Of a stretch of DNA of 64,000 nt, positions 50,189 through 61,681 are shown piece after piece (the first letter of the stretch is position 1; each line of letters begins with the position of its first letter). This DNA is from Bombus terrestris (lineage: Eukaryota; Arthropoda; Insecta; Hymenoptera; Apidae), in contig NC_063279.1 in the NCBI RefSeq assembly GCF_910591885.1, forward strand, positions 9,548,001 to 9,612,000. Direction: 5' to 3'. The notes under the pieces were generated by a model. The model had not been told where the DNA came from and did no database searches. It worked only from the letters and a program-made list of their open reading frames with translations. The translations under genes were made by a program, and so were the position numbers.

Positions 50189-51974
50189 TGTGTGAATCTT
50201 ATAACATATCTTCGCGAGTGCAACATTTTTCTTCATATAAATAGAACAAATTTGAATTTACGAAGAAGAATCTACCAAACACAGAAAGTTAGAAGCGAAC
50301 TGGTTAAAAAAAATGTGAAAGAATTCGGTTGTTGACTCTTCCACGTTCCACGTTACGTACACGTAATATTTGAAATTAAATAAGCTATTAATTAACTAAG
50401 AACTAATTTGTATTGTGAAAAATCGACTGCAAATAGTCCGCTGTATTTTCCTTAGACAACTAGCCGAAAAAACGAGTAAAAAGATGATTTTTCTCACAGA
50501 CTAAAAGAGAATTCGGTTTTGAAAGAATTAAGTGACCAAAGGAACGTATAGTACTGAGGTTGCATGTACATAACTTCGTCAGAGAACAGAACTTTTCAAA
50601 CATTGAATCACTTTGTACGACTCGATATTTGCTTCAAAAAAAAAAAAAAAAAAATCCGTTCTTTACATTTGTCGGAGTCTCGACTACGGAAGACTAGAAT
50701 TTGAAACAACGAAGTGTTGCATGTCGTTTCGAGAGTACGTGCCAATCGAACGGACAGTTTATCGAGTGATTCCACCGGTGACAAGATCGACATTGAAAAT
50801 AGTGACGGACAACCGCGTGAACGAATGCATTCGCGTTTTTATCATCTACTGGAAAACTAGCCGACGAATAATAATAATAGCGCGATTTGATGAAATACAT
50901 GGCGGCCACCGTTGAAAATCCGTTGCCTGCAAGAAATATTGTAAAAATTGGCAATTGGACATTTTATCTCGAGAATATTTCGCGGTAAAAAAAAAAAAAA
51001 AAGAAACATGCATAGATTGCTCGAGGCGTCGTTAATCCGACGCTGGATTATATTCCGCGTTGAATTAAAAGGAAGAAGATAATACTTATATTTAGCGTTC
51101 TGCATGGAACGTTTCGCTGCAAATTAAAGGAAAGTAATGTCAAATCATCGTTCATTAAAACCGAGTGAGAAAAGATTATGATAAGCGGATTACGAATAAA
51201 TAGTTTATGCGTTTATAGGAAATTTAAAGGTGGAAAAAATATAGGAAATATCCGAAATAATGTATTTGTTATAGTATTTATTGGGCGAGAGAAATCTTAA
51301 TAAATATTTGCCTAATTTTCATACGTATCACAGTTATTTTTTTATTTTTATGCTGTTTCTGGCTAACGAGTATTTTATAAACATCGATAACAAGTTTACA
51401 AAGCTTTTTTTTGTAAAATACAAACGGCAGAGAATTTTATGAGAACCGATATTTTTCAAATGTTCAAACTAACAAAAACATACATATTTATATTAATCCA
51501 AAAATCCAAAGTAACTATACTTCGCTCAACGAATCGAATAGCCACAGGTAAACAGAAGATCCGTGTACCAAGCTACTGATAGATACAAAGAAGTCCAGCT
51601 ATTGGCTGGCAGATGTTGACTTCAGAAGCGGATTTAGGTGGGATCATTGTTAGACCCTTCCTCGACCTCTCGGGCTTATCAGACGCACGATATACACAGT
51701 GCAGCGTTTGCACCGAAAAGCCGAACACAACTGGTTTCCAGAAATTTTATGTAAATCAAAAATCTTTTGCTACATCCGATATTTTTTTAATCTATCTAAT
51801 ATATATTTAATCAACACTTTTCTGTGTAGTAAGGTTGTGAATACGTTTCTATCCTAGTCACGTGCGTTCGCTTATCTCTACTGAGTCGACTCGTCAAACA
51901 AAGTATACAGTTTTGATGATGTGAGATCAACGACATACTGCGTTGTGAAATTGCTTCTCTAAACAAACAAAATA
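50189..51974. other. Non-coding stretch, no recognised gene
   Basis: Holds poly-A runs at 50636-50654 and 50988-51002. The frames around 50610-51105 are driven by these runs and overlap on both strands. No RNA gene or repeat boundary was recognised. Confidence 0.6.
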
Positions 51975-52042
51975 TTAGATTGTCCGAAAAGTTTCTTTTA
52001 TTTTACGAGGAAATAACAGACGCACAACGTTTTTTTCTTTTA

Positions 52043-52259
52043 TTAGATCATCCCATAAGTTCGTGCCGACCTTCGTGTATACATTTCATATTTTAAAGAA
52101 AAACAAGAGAACTTCTATCGAGACGGAATAATGAAAAATGGGAAGAAGTTGTACAACGAGAGGGGGATGACATTTTTTCATGAAACTGAAACATGTATGT
52201 AAACAATCTTAACATATATAACCGCTCGAAAAACGGCACGAACTTATGGGATGACCTAA
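52043..52259. mobile_element. Mariner deletion derivative nested in copy 4
   Basis: The termini TTAGATCATCCCATAAGTTC and GAACTTATGGGATGACCTAA are near-perfect inverted repeats. TA flanks both sides (52041-52042, 52260-52261), and the total length is 217 bp. It belongs to a different mariner family from its host element. Unlike the host it keeps a trace of coding sequence, the tail of a transposase gene at 52113-52183. It therefore arose from a full mariner by internal deletion. Confidence 0.9.
52113..52183 (+). pseudogene. Mariner transposase, extreme 3' remnant
   Basis: The first frame reads F-Y-R-D-G-I-M-K. After a frameshift near 52138 the next reads W-E-E-V-V-Q-R-E-G-D-D-I-F-S and a stop (52181-52183). 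Mariner transposases end with an aromatic-Y-x-x-G-I motif, then a W-x-x-V/C-V-x-x-x-G-D/x-Y-F tail, which this matches. About 23 codons survive; the catalytic domain is absent. Confidence 0.7.
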
Positions 52260-52437
52260 TATATTATTTCGTCGAATTACGTATGATCTATTTTGTGCTG
52301 TTGAGATAAACACCGCGACAATTCACAGATTTGGTTTCTCGTTTGTATGAAGATGCACCGTTGTAAAAAACACGTTTGTGAAAGAAAGACACTTTCCGGA
52401 CAACCTAACACATATGTAATTCGTCGTAACTTTTCAT

Positions 52438-52650
52438 CTGTATTTACCGTTCGTTTATCGAGTGAGAATATTTACCGTTCATTTATCGAGTAATAATTAT
52501 CGTCTGTCTATCGAGCGTATTAATTAATTACCGTTCGTTAACCGAATAATTACGATTGTCTATCGAAGAGTTAGTTATTATTTTGTTTATCGAAGAGTTG
52601 GTTATCATTTTGTCAACTGAAGAATCATCATTTTGTCAACCGAAGAATTT
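52438..52650. repeat. Degenerate minisatellite, TACCGTTCGTTTATCGAGT-type unit
   Basis: Units such as TTTACCGTTCGTTTATCGAG, TTTACCGTTCATTTATCGAG, ATCGTCTGTCTATCGAG and, further right, TTTTGTCAACTGAAGAATCA / TTTTGTCAACCGAAGAATTT follow each other with a period of roughly 25-30 bp and increasing drift. It starts about 30 bp after the mariner element ends. Confidence 0.65.
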
Positions 52651-55600
52651 TATATCCGTCAGTCTGCCAGTCAATTATCAATATCGAAATCAAGTAAGAT
52701 TTAAATAAATCATTACATATTGTTCATTTACTTTTGAACAACTTTAACCCCCTCCCGTGCCAGTATCCCCGCACATAGCAAGTTAGCCGAAAGTGGAGCT
52801 TATTGCCAGTTGCATTAAACGTCAGCTAACGCTACCTTCTCGTCGGTAACTAAATAAAACGTAACAATATACATAGATAAAAATTGTTGTCATTATTAAC
52901 GTCATACATTTGATCACTCAAGTATTAATTAAATTCAGGTAGTTTATTTTCCTATTTAAGATCTTCGTCATTTTCGAAATGGGCATGCACGAGTCAAAAG
53001 CCATTTGCAATGTACAAATAAACACAGTTAATGTTATTATGCATCGACAAATTCACTTATTCGTATATTCAAACGAGGTCATATTCGTTTCGTATAATTC
53101 GACTAAAAATTAGGTACGAACCGGTGCCCTTTGTTTCTACGGTTAATTGTCCCTTGTTAAAAGACGCACCTATGTCATCACTCTCGAGAGCGTGAATAAT
53201 TTCGTATACGATATCCCTGTGGAGAATTCCACGGACAATAGCCGCTATTTTTAAGCCGTTAATCCCACTTTCGGATTCTTACTTCTCCTGCAACCCCAAC
53301 TTACTACACCACGAAGCCTCTTTTATGCTTCCCCCGATTCCACATTTATCTAATAAAAGAATCACGAACGCCTTTCTACAAATTTTTATTCCCCGCGATA
53401 AATTACTTTCGCGAGTGGCTTGAATTCCTGAAAAAACATCTGCTGAAATCGTAATATCAGTGAAAAGAAAATATGATTACGACACAATGACAGAATGAAA
53501 TAAAACTATAATTGTATTATTAATTTCTTCGGAATCGAATTCGTTAAGCTGATTAGTTTTCGTACATCGGGTGTACTTCGAACGATGTAGATGACGTTAG
53601 AAAATATTTGGCAATTTTCCATACAGATAATGTGTATGATCATTATATGTTTGTATCCTTTCAATTAGAGTTATTCTTAAATGAAAGAAAGGCTAAATAC
53701 TAAAAAGTTAAAGGGTTAAAAAGTATTTCATGAAGCGCGAAAAATAATGCTAATGTATAGGGTAAAATTTCACACGATGTAGATTTGGTACAACACAGCA
53801 CACGTTCAGTCGCAACAAATCAAAATCTTAAGTCGAGTGTTCACCAAACGCGAGTTTCCGATAAACGTTTTCGAACACTTGCAAATATTTATTACAAATG
53901 CCCGTTTCGTCGATACTAAGCTGTTGATGTACGCTGACGTTGATCCAAGTGTTGGTCATCATTTACGATCATTTGCTGTTCATGCGCGTTTCGTGTCTCC
54001 ATCAAACCTATTAGCAAACATTCAGTACGATTAGTAAATATCTGGCACTAAATAACTGCAAACTGTCCTTTTGCGACCTAATCGCATCACTAACATTCTC
54101 AACTCGATCATTTCCCGATAAACAATTACACCAAATTCTCATTGTCACACGGTGGACAAAGGATGACGAGAATCGTCAACTTTCGTGGGTGGAAAAATTG
54201 TAGTTTTTTTTTCACGGTACGTTCCATGGCAGAGAAGTTCCTTTGCGTTTTGGAAAACGAGTCGAAAATCGAACATGGCAGCGTGGGTATTTTTTTACTC
54301 TGCTCATCTTTCAAAGGCTTGTTTGGCACTCAGTCAGCCCGAATTTCGAAAAGCCGCGTCTTCGGAGGTTTAATTTTATTATACGAGCCACCTCGAACCA
54401 CTTGAAAAACTAATCTCGACGCTGCCGGCAGATTCGAATCAAAGGAGGAAAGCGCGTTAGCGTCGATTTCACATCGAGAGGGAAAGAGGGGGAAAAACGC
54501 GTGGTTGGATTATTAACGCGTATTTGTAGTTAGATTAATATAGGAAAAGAGGCTTGCTGGCGTACGAACCGGTTTACCGTGCTTCTTCGTATCGAATTGC
54601 AACGATGTCAAAGGAAAACAAGCTGCGAGGTGTATCGAGTGTACCGAAACCTGTTAACAAATTTGCCTCGGTTGTTGCTTTGTGCATGGCTGGTTTCACT
54701 GTTTTCCAAGGAAGTGGGCGAAGTGTTGCCCGAGAATTTATCGTTTGTTTGTTCTTTGCAGTTTATTTCGCGAGGATACCCTTCGAGGGGGGAAATTTCG
54801 AACGATTTTTGATGAATCTGATAATTATATTTCTAATATAAATTTTAGATTGCCGAGGAGGAACGTGATAATTCAAATTTCTCCACAGAAAATTCAATTT
54901 TCTACAGCAATTTAAAAGTTCAATATACCGTCGATCAGCTCTGTACTATCAAAACTATCCTTTTATTTAATTTCAGGATAATACATGTACCTTTACTATT
55001 CTTTGGAATATTTAACAAAATTTAATTATCATAACGTTAGGTATTCTCTTAATTTGTTTTATATTTAAAAGAGTTATTTACGTTTGGACCTGAAATTTTA
55101 TTTTCTTTTCAACTATGTAAATTCTCCAAGTAGCGTGAAAATCGAAGATTGAAGGAAAATAATGATGATGTTCGATTAATATAGTAAAGTTTTGTTTAAA
55201 TATAACTAGGTTTTCTGGCTGTAAAATTTGTTGAATTACGCAAACGGTGCATAATAATTGCATGATTATTATAAACGCATTATTGGAAATAACGTATTTA
55301 TATGTGTACATATAATTAACATATTGATTACGTGACCGTTATGTATGTTTTGTAATGAATTGTACAAAATTCTACCTGAAGTTATAAAATGTTAACTGCG
55401 CTACACTGCTAATGACCTCCGCAGTTGAAGCAACATTAAACATATGTTCGTATGTGTATGTACATGTACAACAGAAAATTATTAAATGAAACAGAAAGTT
55501 CGTGCTGACAGGTGAAACAACTGCACTATTTTTCCTTCCTTGTGATACTCGAAAATAATAGTATTCTGGACGTTCTGGAGAAGTTCTAAGACGGCGTCGC

Positions 55601-58600
55601 CACTTGCAGCACTTAGTAAGGGTGGCTTTTAATGATGCAACGGCAAAGAGGTCAGTGGACTATGCTCATTGAATGGAGTACGTGGTCACGTGCGGTGACA
55701 ACACGGTTGTTTTCTCAAAAGAACTAGAGCATCTTTATCGGGTAAAAACTCGTCCACATAATGTCACTTAATTAACGTAATTTTCCTTCATCCGGCGCTA
55801 TAATTTATTATTACGTATCTAGAAGTTCATGAATAAACTAGGACGAAACATCATTAACTTGAAATTAGAATATTATTCTCAATTAATTTCATTATTTGAA
55901 GTTTATTTGACCGAGTTTCCAGTAATTTTGAAAATTCAACAAGTTCTTAATTAAATATTTTACACCGTAACACTTCATCTCGATAACAGTTCAATTTCTA
56001 CGAAGTATAATAATAGTTCGAAATTTAAGGCAGTGTTTCTGATTCAGGCTACATATGAATACAGACAGTTAGAGATATTCCCTTCAGAACCAGAATTTCA
56101 TATGATCACGAACAGACAAGCTTTACTCTCTTAATCTGAAATCATAGTCGTCAAGAGATCATTTTCTGCCAATATAATACAAAAATAGGATACATAGATA
56201 CGTTTCTAAATCGCATAACATTTTACAGAAGGCAAATAATTCACGGTTATAGATTCCCACGAATTGCCACAAATCGATCCCGAAATTTAATTCGATGAAC
56301 ATTCATCGCTTTAATCGTATCCTTTACCCATATACACCTTCGTTAACGATGAAAACGTATTTCAGTGCATCCCATTACAAATTGCCGATATCAAATCACC
56401 AGCTAAACATTTTTTCTATCGTCGCGAACAATTGCCACCGACGCAACGTTCAATTACAAATTCCCTTGCACAACGCGTGACAGCGAAGATTCAGGAATAC
56501 GTGAGGAACAGGAGAGGTGAATCGTTGGCGAACAAAGAGAGGGTGATATGGCGAAAATAAGACGGTTGCCTTCCCCGGAGGCGCATCTGAATTCAGGCTC
56601 GAAGGCTTGAAATTCAGACGGGCATGACATGTGTCACACGCGTTAGCCCCGTAGCCCGCGGAAAATTCTTGATGCTCGACGAGGCGAGAATAAAGTAGAC
56701 GGTTCTGTCTTTGAATTTCTTCCGGGTCGCTTGTAACGCGTCCTGCGGGAAAGGCTTGGCTTCATGTCGAATAAATTAGAACTTTCGTTCAGAACGAAAA
56801 AGGCAAGTTGTTCGCCATCCTGTTTTTTTTTCTCTTCTTTTCTTTTTTATTTTTAGAGCAATTTCTTAGGCTTACGCCGTCGACGTAGACCTCTCTGTTT
56901 TAAAAGCAACGCCCACTGGAAAAAATGAGAATTGATAGTTTCTTTTATTCTCTCGTTTCTTATCTTTTCTTCTATTTTCTTCATTCTTTCATTTTTTTGT
57001 TTGTTTGTTTGTTTGTTTTATTTTGGTTTATCTCGTTCATCTTCTGCTTCTTCTTTTTTCTTCTTTTTACGTTACGTTCGTTTTTACGTCCGCGAGGTCT
57101 GCTAGCATAGAAACTACGCTTTTCTGTAATTACTCTGTCAATCTTTCCCCTCGTAGCTTACGTTTCTCTATATTTTTCTTTCTTTTATTTATGATACTCC
57201 GCTTCTGGGAAATCGGCCGCCGAGTCGTTGCTCTTTGCGTAAGTCTCGACTCCTGTCTCTTATCCTGTTTATGTAACTGTGGAAAATCGGGAAAGGAAAT
57301 ATCGGCCCCGAGGAGGTGAGAATTTTTATTCAATCGTTTCCCTGATGGAAATGTTTATTGGTATAAATCGAGGTACATTATGCGGTTGGATAATGTCTGA
57401 ATGTAGAGAGACGTGTGCAGAATGAAATTCTTTTGACAAAATATATTTATTTCGTTTGCCTTGTTCGTTCTTTTATAAAAATTGTTTTGGAAACTGTTTT
57501 ATTTTACCCTTCCATAAAAATTGTTAAAATTCTTCTTGTGGGGAGACTAGAAAATTTGCTTCACTTAAGCGCTTCGATCAATCTTCCACTTCTACTAATT
57601 GCACTGGAAAAATAAAATGAAAAGTCATTGATATGAATAAATATTTCTAACGATCGAAAGAATCACAATACCTGAAAATAAACGTACGTTTTATTGATAA
57701 AAAAAAAGTATTCTCATCGAACTGAGATATCTTCCTTCTTTTCCGAAATCGGCACAGAAAGCGCAGAATCTTCTTCCCACAGATGAATTAAAATTATCAA
57801 AGCAAATTATCTAAGTTCTGTTATTAAATTTCCTCCGGCGATGCTTGACAAAATAACTGGAAAATATCATTTGAAACACAACTCTGTCGCAATAAAATTC
57901 TGCTTACAGGATGTCCATCAACAGCATCATAAATCTTCCAAGCACGTTTCGGAAACATCGTGACTGTTCGTCAAACGGTAGAAACGGTTCGCGTTAAAAC
58001 ACCAGAAAGCAAAAACAGCGGTCCTATTCATTCGCGAACACGATTTTTCAGAAGCGAAAATGGGAGGCGATGCAGGGGCCAGCGAGAGACCAGCAGATAT
58101 AAATGTGATGCGACAGCCAGCTTCTAAATATCACGGCGGAAGAGGTTGCAACGGGTGCATAGTAGCGAATGAAAGCAGAGTGAAAGAAACGAATGAGTTG
58201 GCCTTTTCTATCGCGTTCGAATCCGTGTAATTTTCTTGCGCGACCCTGGTCCAAGCGGTTGCTTGCGTCCGCGTTTTCCGATTGAAAACAGTCGCGAAAC
58301 GCGCCCTTCTTGTGTGTGATCCTTTGCGTTGTCCAATCCCTTTACGTTGCATGGATGGAATGAATGGCGGAAGAAATGCTATAAATTGGAAATGTGCGGG
58401 ATTGGATTTAACAATTTGTCGAAGAAATTCGAGGAAATGTTGCAAGATTTGATGGTTTTTGGATCGATTTGTGAATGGTTCCGGGGTTGGATGTTGTCGA
58501 AAGGAAACGATCGGAATGACCGATTTTTATAGAAAAATTATATGTGTGTTTTATAGCGGAAGTTCCTCTGTATCGTATACGGCTGTGTGTTTGGAAAATA

Positions 58601-60848
58601 GCGAAAGACATTCGAGTTTTTATGCTTGAGTGACTAACAAGAATATCGAATGAAAAATTTGTCCGTGAGATATCTTATGAAATAAAATAATCAGTTTGAA
58701 GAGTTATAGACTAGTTGCGTATTCTTGCGCTAAGATCCTGAAACTTTTGTAAAATAGAGTTCGTCATTCCTGGTTTTGAGTCTGATAAATATATCGTAAG
58801 AAAATTGTGAAACGAGTTACGTAGAAAATGAATTAATCGATGCAATGAAATAGTCGATTGATTTCTAACGAGTTAAATATTAATCGTATAGCCTTGCATT
58901 GAAATTAAGGAAGCTTTAGAAAATAGAATCTTTGAGTGGAAACACGATAGAAGAATTATTATACTCATTCTTTAAGTGCACGATATCATTCTTAGAATAT
59001 TAATACGGAAAATATGCGTTGCCATGTTTGTTTCCTTGAACGAAGCGTGCCCATGGGTGCAGGAAAGTCGACGTATTCTCATGAAAAGTAATTGTGTTTA
59101 CCGAAATGCGTTTCTCATGTAAAACGTGGCGTCAGTCTGGTGATTGTCAGTCAACGCTAGAATCGCATGATAACTAAGACACGGTGAGAGCGGCTGTTTA
59201 ATCTCTGGAGCTTAGCTTGGACAGCGTGGCATGAAATACATGGAAAATTCCGTGGAAAGGCGCAGTTAAATTATTTACGCTTTACGTAGGATAGAGCATC
59301 TTTATTTTTTGTATCAATTCAAAGAAATCTAGGGAAACGCGTTAATGACGAGTAGTCGTTCTTAATTATGAACGAATCATAATTAAATACTAAGAAGTGT
59401 ATTAATTGAAAAATAAGTCAGAAGTGAAATTTCTTCTTCGATTGTCATTTAGAAGTTTATTTTCCAAAACTATCACAACGACGTTCTTAAAAATAATCTC
59501 GACACCCGAATTTATTTCTTTACAAGATGAATAATCGAAAAAGATTCAGAGAGGAAGGAAACTTTAAAAAATATAATGTTCGTAGGGATTCGTTTCTCGC
59601 AATAAAAGAATCGTAATTAAAAAGGTAAAAAGTCTGGCCAATTGAAAAATTCCAGAAGTTAAATCTCTTTCTCGATTTATCATTAAATATTTAAAGTGAT
59701 ATGTAATTTAGTTTGAGAAAAAAGATGCATAATGCATGTAAGAAAATAATATATCGCAACTGTGATTGTGTTGCGCTGATAATCACAATTTCTTCGATAA
59801 TGTCCAACTTCCGACAAAAAATAATTTCTTCGTATCGACGATTTTAATCGTTGAAATAAAAAAGCAGTAGCCCTAATCGAAAATAAATATAATCAAAGAA
59901 AGAAACAGAAAGCCCATCTTATCGTGCGAAGCACGTCTGAAGCCTCATTAATCCTCGAAATTACACGTTGCTTAATTCACAAATGTCCTTACTTCCCGCC
60001 AATTATATCCAACTCGAAGCAACATGCTATTCCAACTCCTTACGCTTTTGGCGGGTGCCAGCATCTTCAGCAGAAATTCAACCGCGATCTATGAAAAATA
60101 AGCGCTTTGAAAGGAAAAGAAGCGAAAGAAAAGAAGAGAGATGATTTTAAATTCACGCACAGTTAAGAAGCCGGACGAGGAGTGATAAAGCGAGATTTTC
60201 TCAGGCAATTTTTAAGAACGGTTAACGATCCAAGAGTAATCGCACGGGATTGAAGCCGCGACGACATTAATCACGCTGATGATACATTTTATATTCAAGC
60301 GGATTTCAGACTCATTCTACTTGTCTCTTTCTCTCTCTCCCTTCCACACACATATACATACTCTTCTTCTAGATGCTCTCTTACGCCAGAGTTATTTTAA
60401 TCATTAAGTTGCCGACCAGTAAGAAAACGTTCCGGAGGCGAAACTCGGTTCTTGCTTATTTAAAGCAAATTTTTCTCCCCCCTCTCTCCCTTTTTATTTA
60501 ATCTCCCCTCAAACGGGGGAAACACTGAATGCTGGCGAGTTCGTGATACTTTTTTGCCATTCACCCGAGAGAAAGATATATTAGGGCAAAGAGCTCTGAA
60601 GACGCGAAGAGCCGGATTAAATTGAAAAAAGAAAATAAAAAATTAAAATAAAACAAAGATCGAGTGTGTTTTACTGCGATACAACGTTGTCGGATAAGTA
60701 CGACAACGTTAATGAGATTTAATGCACCTCAAACGGTGAATGAAGGCTTTAGCTTGTTCGAGTACTGCGAAGGTTCGGATGCATACAGATCGCGAGGTTA
60801 TCGATGGTCCTATATTTCGTATCTTAGCGACCTGAAAATTTTTGCTTT
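52651..60848. other. Long non-coding stretch, no recognised gene
   Basis: At 52690-52870 there is a segment with AATAAA-like signals, a CCCCCTCCCGTGCC block and a closing CGTAACA, which could be an old LTR fragment but lacks a partner. GC-richer patches at 54130-54830 and 58040-58530 carry frames on both strands that I do not recognise. A (TTTG)n tract lies near 57000. No tRNA or rRNA signature seen. Confidence 0.5.
56998..57019. repeat. (TTTG)n microsatellite
   Basis: Five TTTG units inside a T-rich tract. Confidence 0.9.
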
Positions 60849-61681
60849 TTAACACGTTGACTGCCACGATACCCGTATTCGGGTGTCAGCAAAATTTCTG
60901 GTCAAGCCGCGTAACCCATATTCGGGTGTCGCTTATTTGACTAGTTGCGAAGGATCGTCGTAGGTATTTGAAAAGATATTCCATAATAATAAAACTGTTG
61001 AATTGTTATAAGAGTAATACAAAAATGGTTTATTAAAAAATTATTTAGAATGTAAAACTTTAAGGCATTCTATACATAACTGAGGTTGGTCGGGACAATT
61101 TGGACAATAAGTTGTTGTTTTCTTCAAATTCTTTTGTGCCTTTGTTCGGTCCATTCGACGTCTTTTATTTGCACAACATAGTTTGCATGCGCGTCTAATG
61201 CTTCTTCCGGAATCATTTTTCCGAACGGCGATATTACACTGACTCCGCCGAAGACAGGGATTTTTTGTATTTTCAGACAACCCTAATAATTTTGCAACTA
61301 ATAATTGTCTAAATATTCTAATATTTATATTCTTCCTTATTGCAATTTTGTAAACCGTCAAAGCGTTTACAACAGAAATTCCCAGAAGGAGTTGAATGCC
61401 AAGTTTTCTGTACCATTTGATTCCTTTTCTGATTGTGGTGGCATAAAAAACCATTTGGTCGGAATAATTTATATCACACTTTGCTTCATTATATTCAACA
61501 ACAGCTAGTGGTTTTAATGTTGCGAACAAACGAAACGAAAGATCATTCTTGAGACCACCACATGAGCGACTCGCGTTACTAAAATATCGATGGGAGCACG
61601 TAGCAGAGAAAGCTTGGTACTGCTGCACGCGTGGCCCGACGGAGATTTCTTTGAAAACACGCGTGGCAGTCAACGTGTAAA
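60849..61681 (-). mobile_element. piggyBac-like deletion derivative
   Basis: TTAA at 60849-60852 precedes the terminus CACGTTGACTGCCACG. The right end is its exact complement, CGTGGCAGTCAACGTG (61662-61677), followed by TAAA (61678-61681), one base away from TTAA. Just inside the left end are two copies of a near-palindromic 17-bp word, ACCC(G/A)TATTCGGGTGTC (60871-60887 and 60914-60930), 43 bp apart, likely subterminal repeats of the kind transposases bind. The interior is the 3' end of a transposase gene on the minus strand. The length of 833 bp shows that most of the element has been deleted. Its termini differ from the 35563 element by one or two bases, so they are the same family or sister families. 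Confidence 0.92.
61041..61673 (-). pseudogene. piggyBac transposase C-terminal part, 210-codon open frame
   Basis: The frame is uninterrupted for 210 codons. Residues 54-74 (K-P-L-A-V-V-E-Y-N ... Y-S-D-Q-M) match the piggyBac motif around the last catalytic aspartate. Residues 79-111 match the following K-W-Y helical segment. Residues 163-208 form the cysteine-rich tail, with C163/C166/C167, C190/C193, C200/C203 and H208. The position normally held by the catalytic Asp in the V-D-x-x-D motif appears as Asn (N69), with D72 kept. The first 38 or so codons look like read-through of terminal non-coding DNA, and the start lies inside the terminal repeat, so it is not the native start. The N-terminal half with the other catalytic residues is gone. 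It is almost certainly inactive as a transposase; a binding-only product is conceivable but unsupported. Confidence 0.88.

Larger units (their letters stand above)
51975..52408. mobile_element. Mariner-type miniature element, copy 4, interrupted
   Basis: The left end TTAGATTGTCCG (51975) is preceded by TA; the right end is CGGACAACCTAA (52408). Removing the inserted unit at 52043-52259 and one TA leaves about 215 bp, the same length as copy 3, and restores the ATATTATTT block that the other copies have at this place. The outer element is therefore older than the inner one. Confidence 0.87.

Noticed and set aside
53702..53722. GTTAAAGGGTTAA as a transposon end
   Set aside because: No inverted partner within a few kilobases.
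58200..58265. tRNA-like words (GTTCGAATCC and TGGTCCAAGCGG)
   Set aside because: They are in the wrong order and spacing for A and B boxes, and no acceptor stem can be formed.
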